From NCBI RefSeq assembly GCF_964340395.1, contig NC_135556.1, forward strand, positions 4,767,501 to 4,829,500: a DNA stretch of 62,000 bases, written 5' to 3'. This DNA is from Glandiceps talaboti (Eukaryota > Hemichordata > Enteropneusta > Spengelidae). The translations under genes were made by a program, and so were the position numbers. Under the pieces are notes generated by a model. That model saw only the letters and a list, made by a program, of their open reading frames with translations, did not search any database and was not told the origin of the DNA. Of this stretch, positions 10,856-25,152 are shown one piece after another; within the stretch, counting starts at the first letter, position 1; each line of letters starts with the position of its first letter.

Positions 10856-11434
10856 AGGAGATTATACTATTGGAACGTGTATATATAAGAATGCATACTG
10901 AAATGCCCAGGATTCAATTCATGTTCTCACATTAGTGCTATCTTATCAGTGGACCACCAAATTTGACCAATCTTTTCTTTTGGACCACCCTTTTCTATGT
11001 ACACGTAATAGCTCTATCACGCCACTCTTTTGAATGTAAGTAAATTTTAATACTAATCTGAACTAGACCTCTGGCCTTCTTCTTATATGCAAACGCCTCA
11101 ATCCGAAAATGATCTATAAATTCGAAAAGATAAATGTTTTCTTAAAGTCTTGAGGCATCATGAATATTTTATAATATTATACTTTTCGATATCAGCCTTT
11201 CAGTTTTGGCGCTCGTTTTAAGATGTTCACAGTGTAATTGTCAGAGTATTATATTAATATAAAAAATACATTGATGAAACAAACAAGAGACTGTAATATT
11301 TTAAGGTAGTTTGGCAATGAGAGTTGATTTGACATTGAGTGGTAGTTTTACATTTAATACCGATGTGGTTATTAATGTTGGTACGAGGTTGAACTTCAGG
11401 CCTGAGTTCAGTGAAACAAATGGTCAACATGATA
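10854..11434. other. No recognisable gene
   Basis: AT-rich sequence with no persuasive coding or RNA feature. Confidence 0.4.
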
Positions 11435-11820
11435 TTAAAGGCACAAGCTGGGTTTATACTTTTGGGGGCGAGGTTTTTCTGCGTATTTAAAAGTCACTCG
11501 TAGTAATATCATAGAAGGAATGTATCGACATTAATATTACACTAGAATAGTTTAATCAAAGTTGAATTTATGTAAGTATTTTCACTTTGTAAACTAAGTT
11601 TGTGTTTTTGGTTTGTTTTCCGTTTTCATATTCTGTTTTAATCTAAACGATGGAATCTTTGAACATTAGCAGCAAATTAACCAAGGAAGCCTATCTTTAA
11701 TACATAAGGTAGTTTTTGTTAGACTGTCTCATAGTCTCAATTGGCTTAACATACGCAATATAAATCTCTGATATTTTTATCTCACCCCAAAAAGTATAAA
11801 CTCAGATTGTACCCCTTTAA
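11435..11820. mobile_element. MITE with TTAA ends (piggyBac-like form)
   Basis: About 386 bp bounded by TTAA on both sides (11435-11438 and 11817-11820) with imperfect terminal inverted repeats of about 33 bp. The left end reads into GGGTTTATACTTTTGGGG; the right end is its complement, CCCCAAAAAGTATAAAC followed by CCCCTTTAA. There is no coding capacity. TTAA target sites are typical of the piggyBac superfamily (also Kolobok); assignment is inferred from form only. Confidence 0.6.
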
Positions 11821-12184
11821 GCTGTTCATTTTTTCATCATATGAATTGTTCAGGAATTAGTTGAAGCATACTTTCTCTTTCAAATACCAAAATATAAAAG
11901 TCATGAAAATTCAACTACATTTTTCATACGTATGAAAAATTACTTCATCGGGTCGATTGTGTCATATCTTGATACCAGGTGTGAGTTCAGTTAATTGCAA
12001 GTTATGATTAAGATTGCTTTAGTAAGTAGAATACTACACCACAATATAAATATCGTCCCAAAAAGTACAAACTCATCTTATACCCCTTTAAGCTTTTGCT
12101 GTTTTCATCATACGAATTCTGAATTCTGTTCGAGGATTTATTTGAAGCATAGTTTCTCTTTCCAATACCAAAATATAAAGATCT
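11786..12184. repeat. Direct duplication, about 270-bp period
   Basis: The block 11786-11900 (right MITE end plus following sequence through CCAAAATATAAA) recurs at 12058-12184 with moderate divergence, so the right end of the TTAA element is present twice. Confidence 0.7.
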
Positions 12185-12689
12185 TATAAAAATAATACAC
12201 CAGTGACATGTTTGAAAATTTGACACTTAAATGATTTGATTGACATAGAAAAATATATTGTTCCATTCATGATGTAATTTGTAGCTAATAGAAGCATTTC
12301 AACGCAGTACATTAGTCCACAGTCGCTTACCGCTCTATTCATCTTTGTCAGTTACGAATTTTACGAATTGATGTCGTATATTACGGTTATCGTATGGCCT
12401 TAAGCGAAATAAACTTTACATAGATATATATCGTGATGTGATAACGGGAGCAAATCATCGACCTACCCGAGATGCACTTCTTAACATTTGCCGTGAATAT
12501 TACCATGTACTAGAAAATAAGGGAACGATTTCAGAATCTAGGACTACTGCTGTTTGTTTGTTTTTGCAATTAATTCTATTCCTTATTTCATAGCGAAGTT
12601 TAAAGTGGTTTATCGTCAGATCCTGGATTCATCCATTACTTGTAGAGATGAAACGCTGTGTTCAACCTTCCACAAGAGAAGATTATATT

Positions 12690-12925
12690 AATTAATGATT
12701 ATCAGTAATTAGACTATATTAAGAATGCATACTTCAAATTCAATATAATTTGTACATACTTCAAACATAAATAATCACACATGTTCTGAAAGCTTGGTGA
12801 TGTAGCTTTCAGTTTTAATGTAATTTGCATAATTAACGACATTCAGTAATTAGACTATCATAAAAATGCATTCTCCAAATTCAATTAAATTTGGTACATA
12901 CTTCAAGCATAATTAATCGCATATC
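12690..12925. repeat. Imperfect direct duplication, about 140-bp period
   Basis: Two diverged copies sharing CAGTAATTAGACTAT, then AATGCAT and GTACATACTTCAA (about 12700-12770 and 12845-12915). Confidence 0.65.
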
Positions 12926-13809
12926 TCCGGCCGGTTGCATTCCAACAATTATTGTGTGTAGGAAAGAAAAGAAACGGAAGGCATTCTGTTTAAATCTAGT
13001 GATGATTGTGATTGAGTTGTGCAGATCATGACCGCACTAAATTAAATCACCTAGCTTGTCAACAGGTAAAATGTTTACAAACACGATTAATTTTAAGTTA
13101 GTGATGATATAAAGCAGAACTAATTCCAGTCAGCAACTCTGAGGTTAATAGCTCTCTTTTCGCCGAGAACGTGGACCCGGACGATTGATTTATCATACAC
13201 ATAACAAGCCATTATTTACGAGGATGATAAACATGAAAAGTCAGGCTACAAACGAGTCTCTATTCCATCCATCTAATTTTAATTCAAGATATGAGGAGGT
13301 CCTAAGCCATAACTTAATATCTGTAGAGATAGTATTTCATGTCCGTTGCATGGATATTGTTTATCCACACATATTGTATACAGCGCTGCCGTGTCGACAA
13401 TAACAACTCAAAGCTGTACTATGGTCTAACTGAGAAGTCGTGTCCTCCTCAAGACTTCAATTCAGCACGGAGTTATCCAAATACAACTTGGGTCTGAAAG
13501 AGAAAGTCAACCATACTGCATTAATTGGGCTAATTGGGCTATTATCTCCAAGTTAGCGGCTTACACTAATTAGACAAAACGGTGTTTGTGTTGTTGTAAT
13601 CTGTGTGTAACTGACAGACAGACTTTGTATAATCAATACTGATAAAAGCAAATTACTCAACAAAGGATCTTTCGTTGGTTTCGAAATGTCCCTCTGAGAA
13701 TAAATTCTACCTCGCCAATCACATCAGAAAACCCCCATAAGAAGTAGATTCTTCCAACTATCTTGTTACACAATGTTAGCCAACATCCTTTGCGAACAAA
13801 TAAACCTTG
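12926..13809. other. No recognisable gene
   Basis: No coding region, RNA gene or repeat could be supported beyond a short duplicated TAATTGGGC near 13523-13540. Confidence 0.4.
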
Positions 13810-14201
<392 letters not shown>

Positions 14202-14776
14202 TGAGTAACAGAATGAGTGAATGACAGACTGACTGACTGACTAATAAACATGGACATACATTAATTAGTTGTTAATATATCTGCCTTTCAAGTTTGACAT
14301 GAACCTTCAACACGAGACTTTTATACAAGGACTGTAGACATTGGTTCTAATGATGTGCATTTCTATACACTAGTTCTTTATCAAGAAGGTAATGTTAGAA
14401 AGCATTGTAGTCAGATGAAAACTACATCAAAATGAAAACAGACTTGAGTAGTATTTGTAGAACATTATGTATGAGTGTATTTCCTGAATACTTGGTGACT
14501 CGTCCTGGGTATAATTGAATGATGATTAGATTGGTATGGATGAAGGAAGTACATAAACAAAGGTCTGACTTTTCCTAAGGGCACTTTAATATTGCCGGTT
14601 GATTTGATGGCGTATTATTATGAGAACAGATTTAATCAAAATTCCATCAACTTCGACAGTGCTTTGTCGCCAGCCTGTCAAGCTCCCTATACAAATGTAA
14701 ACATTGGCCTAGTCTCAAGATTAAGTCCACACTTGAGGTCACCACACTTATATAGATTCATGCCATGGCGTAATTA

Positions 14777-15112
14777 CAGCTAAAACAGGGAGTGTTCATC
14801 GGAAGTCTGTACATATAAATATACAGCTAGCACGGGGAGTGTTCACTGGAATATTGTACATAACATATACATTTGCAGCCAAAACAGGGAGTGTTCACCT
14901 GAAGACTGTACATAACATTAACATGCATACATTTACAGATAAAACAGGGAGTGTTCACTAGAATACTGTACATAACATATACACATACAGCTAGCGCCTG
15001 GAGTGTTCACTGGAATACTGTACATACATATATACATTTACAGCTAAAACAGGGAGAGTTCACCTGAATACTGTAATAACATATACATCTATAGCTAAAA
15101 CGTGTACATACA
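14777..15112. repeat. About 60-bp degenerate minisatellite, about 6 units
   Basis: Imperfect units sharing GGGAGTGTTCAC, then CTGTACATAACATATACA and ACAGCTAAAACA. Units have diverged by substitutions and small indels. Confidence 0.8.
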
Positions 15113-16782
15113 TAATCCATGACGAATTGCGTCCACCCTTCTCAAATCCCGAACACTGCATGAGGCATAAGTAGTAACACCCTTTTTGCTTTGTTGCTTT
15201 TCAACTTTCATTATGCAAGACTTATATATACAAGTCATCGTCTGTCTTGTATATACCTATTTCAATTGACATTGTCACTGCGGGTGAGGGCATCCTTGTT
15301 AGTGTAAAATGTTTGTATATTTTCTTAGCCCTCAAAACAGGACCAAAAAAAAGATGCTAGGGATTCTGTTCAAGCCTCGACCACTAGTCTTTCCATGTCG
15401 TTACGGTATCTTATCGTTCAATGATCGTGGGATAAGTTGGTAATGGTTTTCATAAATGGCGGGAAAGACTTTAAAACTATTTCACCAAATTAATGAAATC
15501 ACACCTTTCATCAGTTAAAGTCACGCATGATTATTAAATAAAGTCACTGTGTTTCGGAGTGGAAACAGGACATTCCAGAAATAAAGAACAGAAAATTGAA
15601 TATCATCCATCTTCTGTAACTTGGATGATATTGTAAAAAATGTCAACTAATCGTCATGAACGTTCGTGGTGTGATGTTATCGGATCAATAATTTTTGTAA
15701 ATGTAAATAAAACATTTCAAACGTTTTCTGAATATATATTTTTTTAAATATGCATTCGGCCAAACAAAATTAAAGGGCTGTTCAAAGGGGCAACATAGAC
15801 CATTACATTGGTAGGTAAAGGTCGATTTTTAAAAAAATAATGATTGGACAAGGAGGTAAAACGAGCCACATATAATGATGGTAAAATGTTTCAAGTTGAG
15901 TTTTTTATTGTTGTTTTTTTAAAATGTATTTTGTTAAAATGTTTGAAATGTTAATTTGAATTTTAGTTCTCCACATTGCTCCCCCCCCCCTCATCATTCC
16001 GCATAGAACTGCTGCATTGTCGGTAGCTTTACTCCCCTTGCCTACAGTCTTTTGAAATACGTTTTGCCTACTGAAATACTGACTGTGTTCCCTTCTCAAT
16101 GACCAAAATAAAAAATTCGTGTACGAATAGCTGTTTACACGAACTGCTTCTTTGGCTGCACCTGTCACATCTTTCACCAACTTTTAATCATTTGAAAATT
16201 AAAATGTTGTAAAGGTGGCGCTGGAAGAGTGAGTGTATCCGATTCTAGAGAATGTACACGTGGATTTGTGCGTGCCAAATCCATAGTTCCCACGGCCACG
16301 GAGCGTTGCCCAGGTGTGTTCGAATGGAAACTCGCGTGAACTCGCGCTATTCTACGAGACTGTCAGAAGTTCGAGCATAGTTACTACGCACACAAGCGAT
16401 AGTTGTCAGTGGAAATAGAACGTGGGAATGTTGACTGTTTGTGCAGTGATAGTAAACTTATATGTTGTGTATATCCACTTATATTACCTTGATAATAAGA
16501 CGAGTCTCTTTGACAATGTTGACAACATGTACTAAAGGTAAGATAGAAAACTCTTTTCAAAAATTATATATTTGTTCAATACTAAATTCACTTATTTTGT
16601 ATTTGTTTACAAAACAGTACAATCTCTCATCACGTTTACAGTTATAAAAGTAAATGTCTAGTCTTCATGTATCATCCACATCTGTACATCCATTTCTGTA
16701 ACTAAGACATAATCAAGCTGTTGTCAAAGACCAGGAAGAACGAATACGATTAAACTTAAGAGGCGAAAAACGAAATCTGTCA
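15113..16782. other. No supported gene
   Basis: AT-rich with poly-C at about 15979-15988. A CpG-richer patch at 16200-16440 precedes a short open stretch with ATG at 16516 and a consensus donor (AAAG then GTAAGA, about 16534), which could be a first exon but has no recognisable continuation. Confidence 0.3.
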
Positions 16783-18111
<1,329 letters not shown>

Positions 18112-19159
18112 TGCTATCTTCAAGTGAAGGAGACTTTCAAGACTACTGTTACTCGCGGAAAATGCACAAAGACAAAATATTGATAAGACAGAAAGGAGGC
18201 TGAACGAAAAAGAGTTAATGTTTGTAAAGAGGGAGGAAAAGGCTGAAGAACTTGATAAGTGAAGACTTTGGCTTGCAAGGAAGCTACATTGAAAGAAAAA
18301 CAATCTGATTTGGACCAGAGGGAACAGAAAGTGGAAGCGAAACTTCAGCAATTGAGAACAAAATTATGGAAATGGTTATGGTGGAAGATGTTATTGACGA
18401 GTAGAAAGTAATTCTTATGGGAATAGAAAACTGACATCTGTCCAAAGTAAAATGCAAATACAAGAACGTGAACGTCTGTCACGTTTGGATCTGATGAAGA
18501 CAAGAGAGAGAGAACTAGCCAAGAAAATGACTGAAAAATAAACAATCAAGAGAAGAATGACAGAGAAATGACAGAAAAGGAAAATGAACTCAGAGAAAAA
18601 GAAGTCAACATTACAAAGGTGAAACAGGAAAATGATGAAATGCATAGGAAGTTAATTGAAGGGAATAAAAATCTGACAACTTATACGTCAACACAAATGA
18701 ATGAGAAATATGTGATAAAACAGATGGAACTAAAGAAGCTTCAACAATTTAGAGCCGTCGTCAAAAGAATCCTTGGAAACAACAGGGAAAGAACTTCTAT
18801 TGGATAGAACTTCCTTGGATGATGAAACAAGAGCAATGATTGAAAACATGGTAGAATATCTGAACTTGAAAGAAAAACTAGAAGATGAAAGAAAAGCTGT
18901 CATTTTAAGAGGAAAGACCGTTGGACAAAAGTTGCAAGATATATCACAGCGAGAACAGTTCATCTTAGAAAAACAGAAACAGTCTAATAAAAGTCGGGGA
19001 AAAAGTAAAATTGAAATGGAGAAGATAGTGGGGAAGATTGCACAGAATAGTGAATCTAAATACATGCCCTTCACTCCTTTGAATGTAGATTACAATTGTA
19101 TAAGATTTGATAAAATTGAACTATTTGTTTGTATGCATATTCATATCCTAATTATGTAG
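18112..19159 (+). pseudogene. Degenerate coiled-coil gene remnant
   Basis: Stretches in several frames read as charged, heptad-like coiled coil: RRLNEKELMFVKREEKAEE near 18190-18250, KEATLKEKQSDLDQREQK near 18280-18330, QIQERERLSRLDLMKTRERE near 18450-18515, then two longer segments at 18568-18770 and 18773-19159. The segments are separated by stop codons and by single-frame shifts (for example near 18770), so no intact product is encoded. Lys/Glu richness and lack of a distinctive domain prevent naming the parent. A further short Lys/Glu-rich open stretch at 19698-19810, past the repeat array, may be part of the same remnant. An alternative is a real multi-exon gene with sequence errors, but the internal stops make that less likely. 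Confidence 0.5.
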
Positions 19160-19350
19160 AATGACGGAAAGTTCAACATCAAATACCGTAGTCACTTGTT
19201 GCTGTTGTAAATTCTTTTGAAATTTGGAACTTTAACAATGTTGTAACCAATGAAAATACACAAAGAATTGTTCCATTGTCCTCTACAGAGGGCGATATTT
19301 CAGTATGTGTGTGTAATAAACAACTGAGTGGTCTTTCAAATTCAAAGTTT

Positions 19351-19700
19351 CAAGACGTCATACAAAACGACATTTCATGGTGGTGATGATTCTGAGATAA
19401 TGACGTCATTCAAAACGACGTGGTGGTGGCTCTGAGATAATGACGTCATTCCAAACGACATGGTGGTGATAATTCAGAGATAATGACGTCATTCAAAACG
19501 ACATGGTGGTGATGACTCAGAGATAATGACGTTATTCCAAACGACATGGTGGTGGTGGCTCTGAGATAATGACGTTATTAAAAACGACATGGTGGTGATG
19601 ACCGTGAGATAATGACGTCATTCTAAATGACTTGGTGGTGATGACTCTGGGATAATGACGTCATTCAAAACGACATGGTGGTGATGGCTGTGAGATAATG
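19351..19700. repeat. 43-bp minisatellite with a CRE palindrome in most units
   Basis: About eight units of roughly 43 bp (ACGACATGGTGGTGATGA, then CTGAGATAATGACGTCATT). Perfect TGACGTCA occurs at 19401, 19441, 19484, 19613 and 19656; TGACGTTA variants occur at 19527 and 19570. Spacing is 40 then 43 bp throughout, about four helical turns. Confidence 0.9.
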
Positions 19701-19849
19701 ACAACAGATAGTGGAGAGAAGGCCGAGGAAGTAGTAATGGGTGAATTCAAGAATGCCATCTTGAACAAAGCTGATGCTGATGAAGAGAACACACACAAGC
19801 TAAAGTTGGCCATAGATGTGTTGTTGTTCACAATTAATTTACACTGTAT

Positions 19850-20035
19850 CTGGCTTATTTGTGTATGGATATGTGTTTTTTCCAAGAAAGAATTTTCTGT
19901 TTAAATAGTGTTTAAACTGTTACCAGGTGAAAAAAAACACCGACATTGTGGACTACCTAAAGAGTATGTCGCTTATTTGTGTATGGATATATGTTTTGTT
20001 TATTTTCTCAAAAAGTAGTTCTCAGTTTAGACAAA
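19850..20035. repeat. Direct duplication, about 117-bp period
   Basis: CTTATTTGTGTATGGATAT and the following T-rich sequence through CAGTTTA/CTGTTTA occur at about 19853 and 19970. Confidence 0.6.
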
Positions 20036-21844
20036 TTGTGGTCAAGTGAATAATGTAGGGTAACCTACCTATTGACGCTATTTGTAATATTGCAATATAC
20101 CACGTTGCTTGCAGCCCTATAAACAGTGACACAAAACAAACCCACAGTTAGCTTTATACTGAATCATTACAAAGGAGAGCTTCTAGACCAAAATTGGTCT
20201 TTCCTATGTTGTCTTGAATTGTTTCTATATTTCTTGACTTGTACCAGTTAGTATGAAAGTCTTTGTGTCTAGAAATTGTAATATTTAAATGTACAATATA
20301 TACATATATATCAGAGAATTAGATGATATAGAAGTTTGTCATGGTCATTTTTGAAGGGAATTTTAGAATTCTGAATTAAGTTTTAGATCAGTTTGTGAAA
20401 CTGACTGAAACATAGAATTGTGCTCATCCCGGTGTCCATGTCATTTAAGATCACCTATAGTTGCTATAGCAATAGTTGCCATAGCAAATGTTCATGCGAT
20501 ATATGTCATAGGTTCGTTGAACTTTGAAAACTAGATTTGACATCAGTATTAAAAATTCAGTGTAGTGTAGACATGATGAGAGTTTATAAAAATCACTACT
20601 CATGGGGGATTTAGTTGAAGTGATGAAATTTTGATCTGCTTGAGTGTTTTACTGATATTACAACCATGACCACATTTATTCCCTTGAGATCCATCTGAAC
20701 AGCAGTTTTACCAGCGGATTCTCTTTGATGGAGTCCCATCATGGGACCACGGATCATGACAAGAAATCCGTTTTGATATAATATACATTGTATCAGACAT
20801 GCCAAGAGTAAGGCAGTGTTTTATTTATCATCAGTACAGACATTTACTTAGACTGATCAGTTGCCTCCCTGTAGCACTGTCAAAGAATAATTAAAGTCAA
20901 ATGGTCTACAACTGGTAAACTAGAAACAAAGTAAATGGGAATTAAGAATGGCAATGGTTATCAGAAAGGACTGGTTTAAACCTTTGATTACATGTGTAGT
21001 TTACATCTCTTTTCATTACACTTCACCTTGTATGGTAACCATCTACATTGAAGTTTTGAAACTTGGAGAACAATTTCTTTTACTCAAATGAGAAGAAAGT
21101 TGACAATGATAAAAGTTTGAACAACGTTGTGGATATTTAAATGTATTTTGATTAGTCTGAGAAATTGTCAAGATGGACCAAAAAACATTTTTTCAGGTAT
21201 TCCCCTACTTGCTTTCAAAATGCATATTAAAGTTGAATCAAAACTTGACTTCATTAGTCTGCTGTCTGACATGCCAGTGAAATACTATTATGCATGCAAT
21301 GAAAGCAGGTGATGAAACATTAGAATAGTGAAAACAACAGGAATAATCATAATAATGAACACTGAGGGCGCAATTCCCAATTCCAGTCCCAAACTTCAAG
21401 TGATGATCATGTTCTGAGTTTATATACTGTATACTCCCAAATACTTTTTCGTGCATTTATTTTTTCATTTGAATTGTGAATTATGTATCATTTACATTAT
21501 GACAATGTTTACTTGTCCAACTGGAAGATAACAGTTTGCCAAAACTATTATTTACGTGCACATTTCCGTATTAGAAATAAAAAATACATAAACTTCCCCC
21601 AAACCAGCTGGTTACCATGGTTTTGTGTGTGTTTATTAACCATGTTCTGTAAGAAGATATCCACGTCATTAATCTTGTTCAGAAGTCCTACATATTATAA
21701 GGGAGATTGAAGCATTGGAATAAAAAGGAAAGATGGGGTGGGGGGGGTGCGTAGGATGTCTCACCACTTTATATTTTACAGTAACAAAATGTCTGATGCA
21801 CATGAACATGAATCTACATAGTTGATCCAGTATCAATTTTTATT
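20036..21844. other. No recognisable gene
   Basis: AT-rich; short direct repeats of GCTATAGCAATAGTTGCCATAG type near 20461-20485 and poly-G near 21739. No coding region supported. Confidence 0.4.
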
Positions 21845-22395
21845 CTAATATGATAAAAATGGTTGCCGTTGTTATGTTTCATATATCCAAAATATGATTA
21901 AAATGGATACATATATTATGTTTAACATAACTAATACTGAAATGCCTGATGTTTTTAATATGTCAAACATTATGAAAATGACTGCAAATGTTATATTTTT
22001 AAAAGAAAATCAAGATAGACAAACAGAGCTGCTGATTCATTTGTCAAAACATGATCAAAATAGCTGCAAACATATGTTCAACCTTCCCAGAATGACTGAT
22101 ACTATGTTAGAAATGAATGCTTACAACATATTCAACATTAAAATGTGTTGATATATATGTTAAACAGGAAAAAGACTAGATATAATTTTCAACAATTTTC
22201 AAAAACGACTTGTGTATGCTTTATGATATGATCCAAAATGGCTACACATATAGTGTTAAACATTTCCTATATATGGTTGATGCATTTGTCAAACATGATC
22301 AAAATGGCTGCAGATATTATGTTAAACATTATCGATATGGTGTGTACGCTAAACATGGTCAAAATGGCTTCTATGTCTAGTATGTTGAACATGAC
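21845..22395. repeat. Highly degenerate tandem repeat (ATGATCAAAATGGCTGCA type)
   Basis: At least seven diverged occurrences of an ATGATCAAAATGGCTGCA-like core followed by TATTATGTTAAACAT-like sequence, spaced irregularly. This looks like an old minisatellite. ATG-rich frames through it are incidental. Confidence 0.6.
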
Positions 22396-23148
22396 CTCAA
22401 CTAATGATCTTAATTGTGAAAATGTGTATGTATTGTACACTGTTTTCATCAACAAAGCTAGTATGTGTATTAAAATAACTTTTTTGAAAAACCCAACTGA
22501 ACCTTCCCCCTTCCCCCATATTGATCTGTTAATGTAGGTACCCTTTATACTATAGTTAGAGATGATCCCAAATTTGATAAAAACATTACAGTTTGCTTCA
22601 AATAGTTAGAAACGTTAACTTGAGGAATATATACAAATGATGTTTTGTGCTTGGGACAAGATATACTAGTTTGTATTTTGAAAACAATTGTCGTAAAGTG
22701 ATGGCAAATTGTCATAAATATAACTAGTAATACACTGTTGTTTCCATTTCATGTACAATTCCAAAAATTATACTGCACAACTTGGTTATTTTATTCTCAT
22801 ATGAAATTCTTGTCAAATTATTGTCACAGTGCTTCATAATCTTGGCACTAGAGAGTACAGCTAAAATGGATGTAGGCTTGATGTTTCACTCATGTGACAT
22901 GACATTTAATACACACCCTCAGACAACTGTAGAAGTAGTCAAGTTGAAATGTTGTTTATCAGTTAGAAAATAAATAATTCAAGCCATTAAAATCATCAAG
23001 TCCATGTGTAATGTTTTCACAGCCACAGAAGTCTCAAATATAACAATGTAAGGAAACAACAATGAATAGATATTTTATAAAATGTAATATAATTGGTCCT
23101 GTATGTTGGCTGAGTACAGCAGAGAGATATGCTGTTAGTTAAATTGGG
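22396..23148. other. No recognisable gene
   Basis: AT-rich sequence without supported features. Confidence 0.4.
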
Positions 23149-23693
23149 TTTGTTCATTCATTCATTCATTCATTCATTCATTCATCCATCCATCCATACA
23201 TCAGTCCATCCATCCATCCATCCATCCATCCATTCATTAATTCATTCATCCATTCATCCATTCATTCATCCATTCATTCATTCATTCATTCATTCATTCT
23301 TTATTCATTGATTCATTGTATTCATTGATTAATTGATTCATTCATTGATTCATTCATTCATTCATTCATTTTATTCATTGATTCATTCTTTCATTCATTT
23401 ATCCATCCATCCATTCATTCATGCATTCATTCATTCTTTATTCATTGATTTATTTTATTCATTCATTGATTCATTGATTCATTCGTTGATTAATTGATTG
23501 ATTGATTCATTCATTCGTTTGTTTGTTTGTTCATTCATTCATTCATTCATTCATTCATCCATCCATCCATCCATCCATCCATACATCAGTCCATCCATCC
23601 ATCCGTCCATCCATCCATCCATCCATCCATCCATTCATCCATTGATTCATTCGTTGATTCATTCATTCATTCATTCATTCATTCACTTCATTC
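23149..23693. repeat. (ATTC)n / (ATCC)n microsatellite, left of the retrotransposon
   Basis: Alternating ATTC, ATCC and TTGA tetranucleotide blocks. The distinctive interruption CCATACATCAGTCCATCC occurs at about 23193 and 23578, and again at about 24695 on the other side of the retrotransposon fragment, showing duplication of long blocks. Confidence 0.95.
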
Positions 23694-24560
23694 ACTGGAC
23701 ATAAAATCATGGATGACACAAAACAAACTTCAACTAAATGATGGTAAAACTGAGGTACTACTCATTAGGTCTCAGTTTATGCGCATACCCCGTCCCATTG
23801 ACAGTATAAACATTGGATCATGTTCTGTTGACTTGGTTAACTATGCACGCAATATTGGTGTAACCTTCGATGATAAACACACTCTTAGGAAGCACATTAC
23901 CATAACATGCAATTCGATCTATTACAATCTTCGAAAAATTGGTCTCATTCGTCGCTATCTGACAAGTGAAGCATGTGAAAATCTAGTCCATGCTCTTGTC
24001 TCATGCAAACTGGATTACTGTAATGGACTCTTATATGGTTTAGCATCTAAAGACATTACTCATCTACAACATGCTCAAAATACAGCGGCCAGAATTGTTT
24101 CACGCCGCAAGAAATCAGACCATATCTCCCCAGTTCTCAAAGATCTACATTGGCTACCAGTCTACTACAGATAGAATACATTACAAAATACTCTTGATGA
24201 CCTACAAAGCTCTCAACAATGCTGCACCTAGTTACATATCGGATCTGATCAGTTATAAGCATGCTCCACGTGTACTTCGCTCCAACAACAAAGGTCTATT
24301 ACACATCCCACCCTGCAAACTTAAATCCTATGGTGAACGTGCTTTTTCACGCGCTGCCCCGCAATTATGGAACAGTCTTCCGGTTGCTCTGCGTCAATCA
24401 CCAACCCTGGACAAGTTCAGGAAAGACATTAAGACTCATCTTTTTATGAGAGCATTTTGATAAGAACTCTTTTTAGTGTCCTGTAAAGTGCCTTTGAACA
24501 TTCTGAGTAATGGATTCAGGCGCTATATAAATTGTTTGATTGATTGATTGATTGATTGAT
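23694..24560 (+). mobile_element. 5'-truncated L2/CR1-like non-LTR retrotransposon (RT C-terminal end)
   Basis: Reading frame from DIKSWMTQNKLQLNDGKTE (RT thumb region) through NIGVTFDDKHTLRKHI, LDYCNGLLYG, QHAQNTAARIV and DHISPVLKDLHWLPV, then a frameshift near 24165 and continuation through YKILLMTYKALN and APQLWNSLPVALR to a stop near 24460. The 3' end has GGCGCTATATAAAT followed by GATT repeats, the usual 3' end of L2/CR1-type elements in animals. The catalytic half of RT is missing, so the copy is dead. Both ends merge into ATTC/ATCC microsatellite. Confidence 0.88.
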
Positions 24561-24856
24561 TCACTTATTCATTTTATTCATTCATTCATTCTTTCATTCA
24601 TTCTTTGTTCATTGATTTATTTTATTCATTCATTGCTTGATTCATTCATTCGTTTGTTCATTCATTCATTCATCAATCCATCCATCCATCCATCCATACA
24701 TCAGTCCATCCATCCATCCGTCCATCCATCCATCCATCCATTCATCCATTGATTCATTCGTTGATTCATTCATTCATTCATTCATTCATTCATTCATTCA
24801 TTCATTCATTCATTCATTCATTCATTCATTCATTCATTCTTTATTCATTGATTCAT

Positions 24857-24894
<38 letters not shown>

Positions 24895-25152
24895 CATTCA
24901 TTCATTCATTCATTCATTCTTTCATTCATTCATTCATTTTATTCATTGATTCATTCTTTCATTCATTTATCCATCCATCCATCCATCCATCCATCCATCC
25001 ATTCATTTATTCATTCAGTATTCATTGATTTATTTTATTCATTCATTGATTCATTGATTCATTCGTTGATTCATTCATTCATTCATTCATTCATTCGTTT
25101 GTTCATTCATTCATTCATTCATTCATTCATTCATTCATTCATTCATTCATTC
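24561..25152. repeat. (ATTC)n / (ATCC)n / (TTGA)n microsatellite, right of the retrotransposon
   Basis: Continuation of the tetranucleotide locus with the same interruptions as the left side. Confidence 0.95.

Noticed and set aside
10282-10935. Cluster of 180-208-codon frames
   Set aside because: Products of the ACAT/CA microsatellite (Tyr-Ile-His-Thr and Cys-Met-Tyr-Val repeats).
16516-16537. Short ATG stretch with a consensus donor as a first exon
   Set aside because: No recognisable continuation; a seven-codon start with a good donor is expected by chance in sequence of this length.
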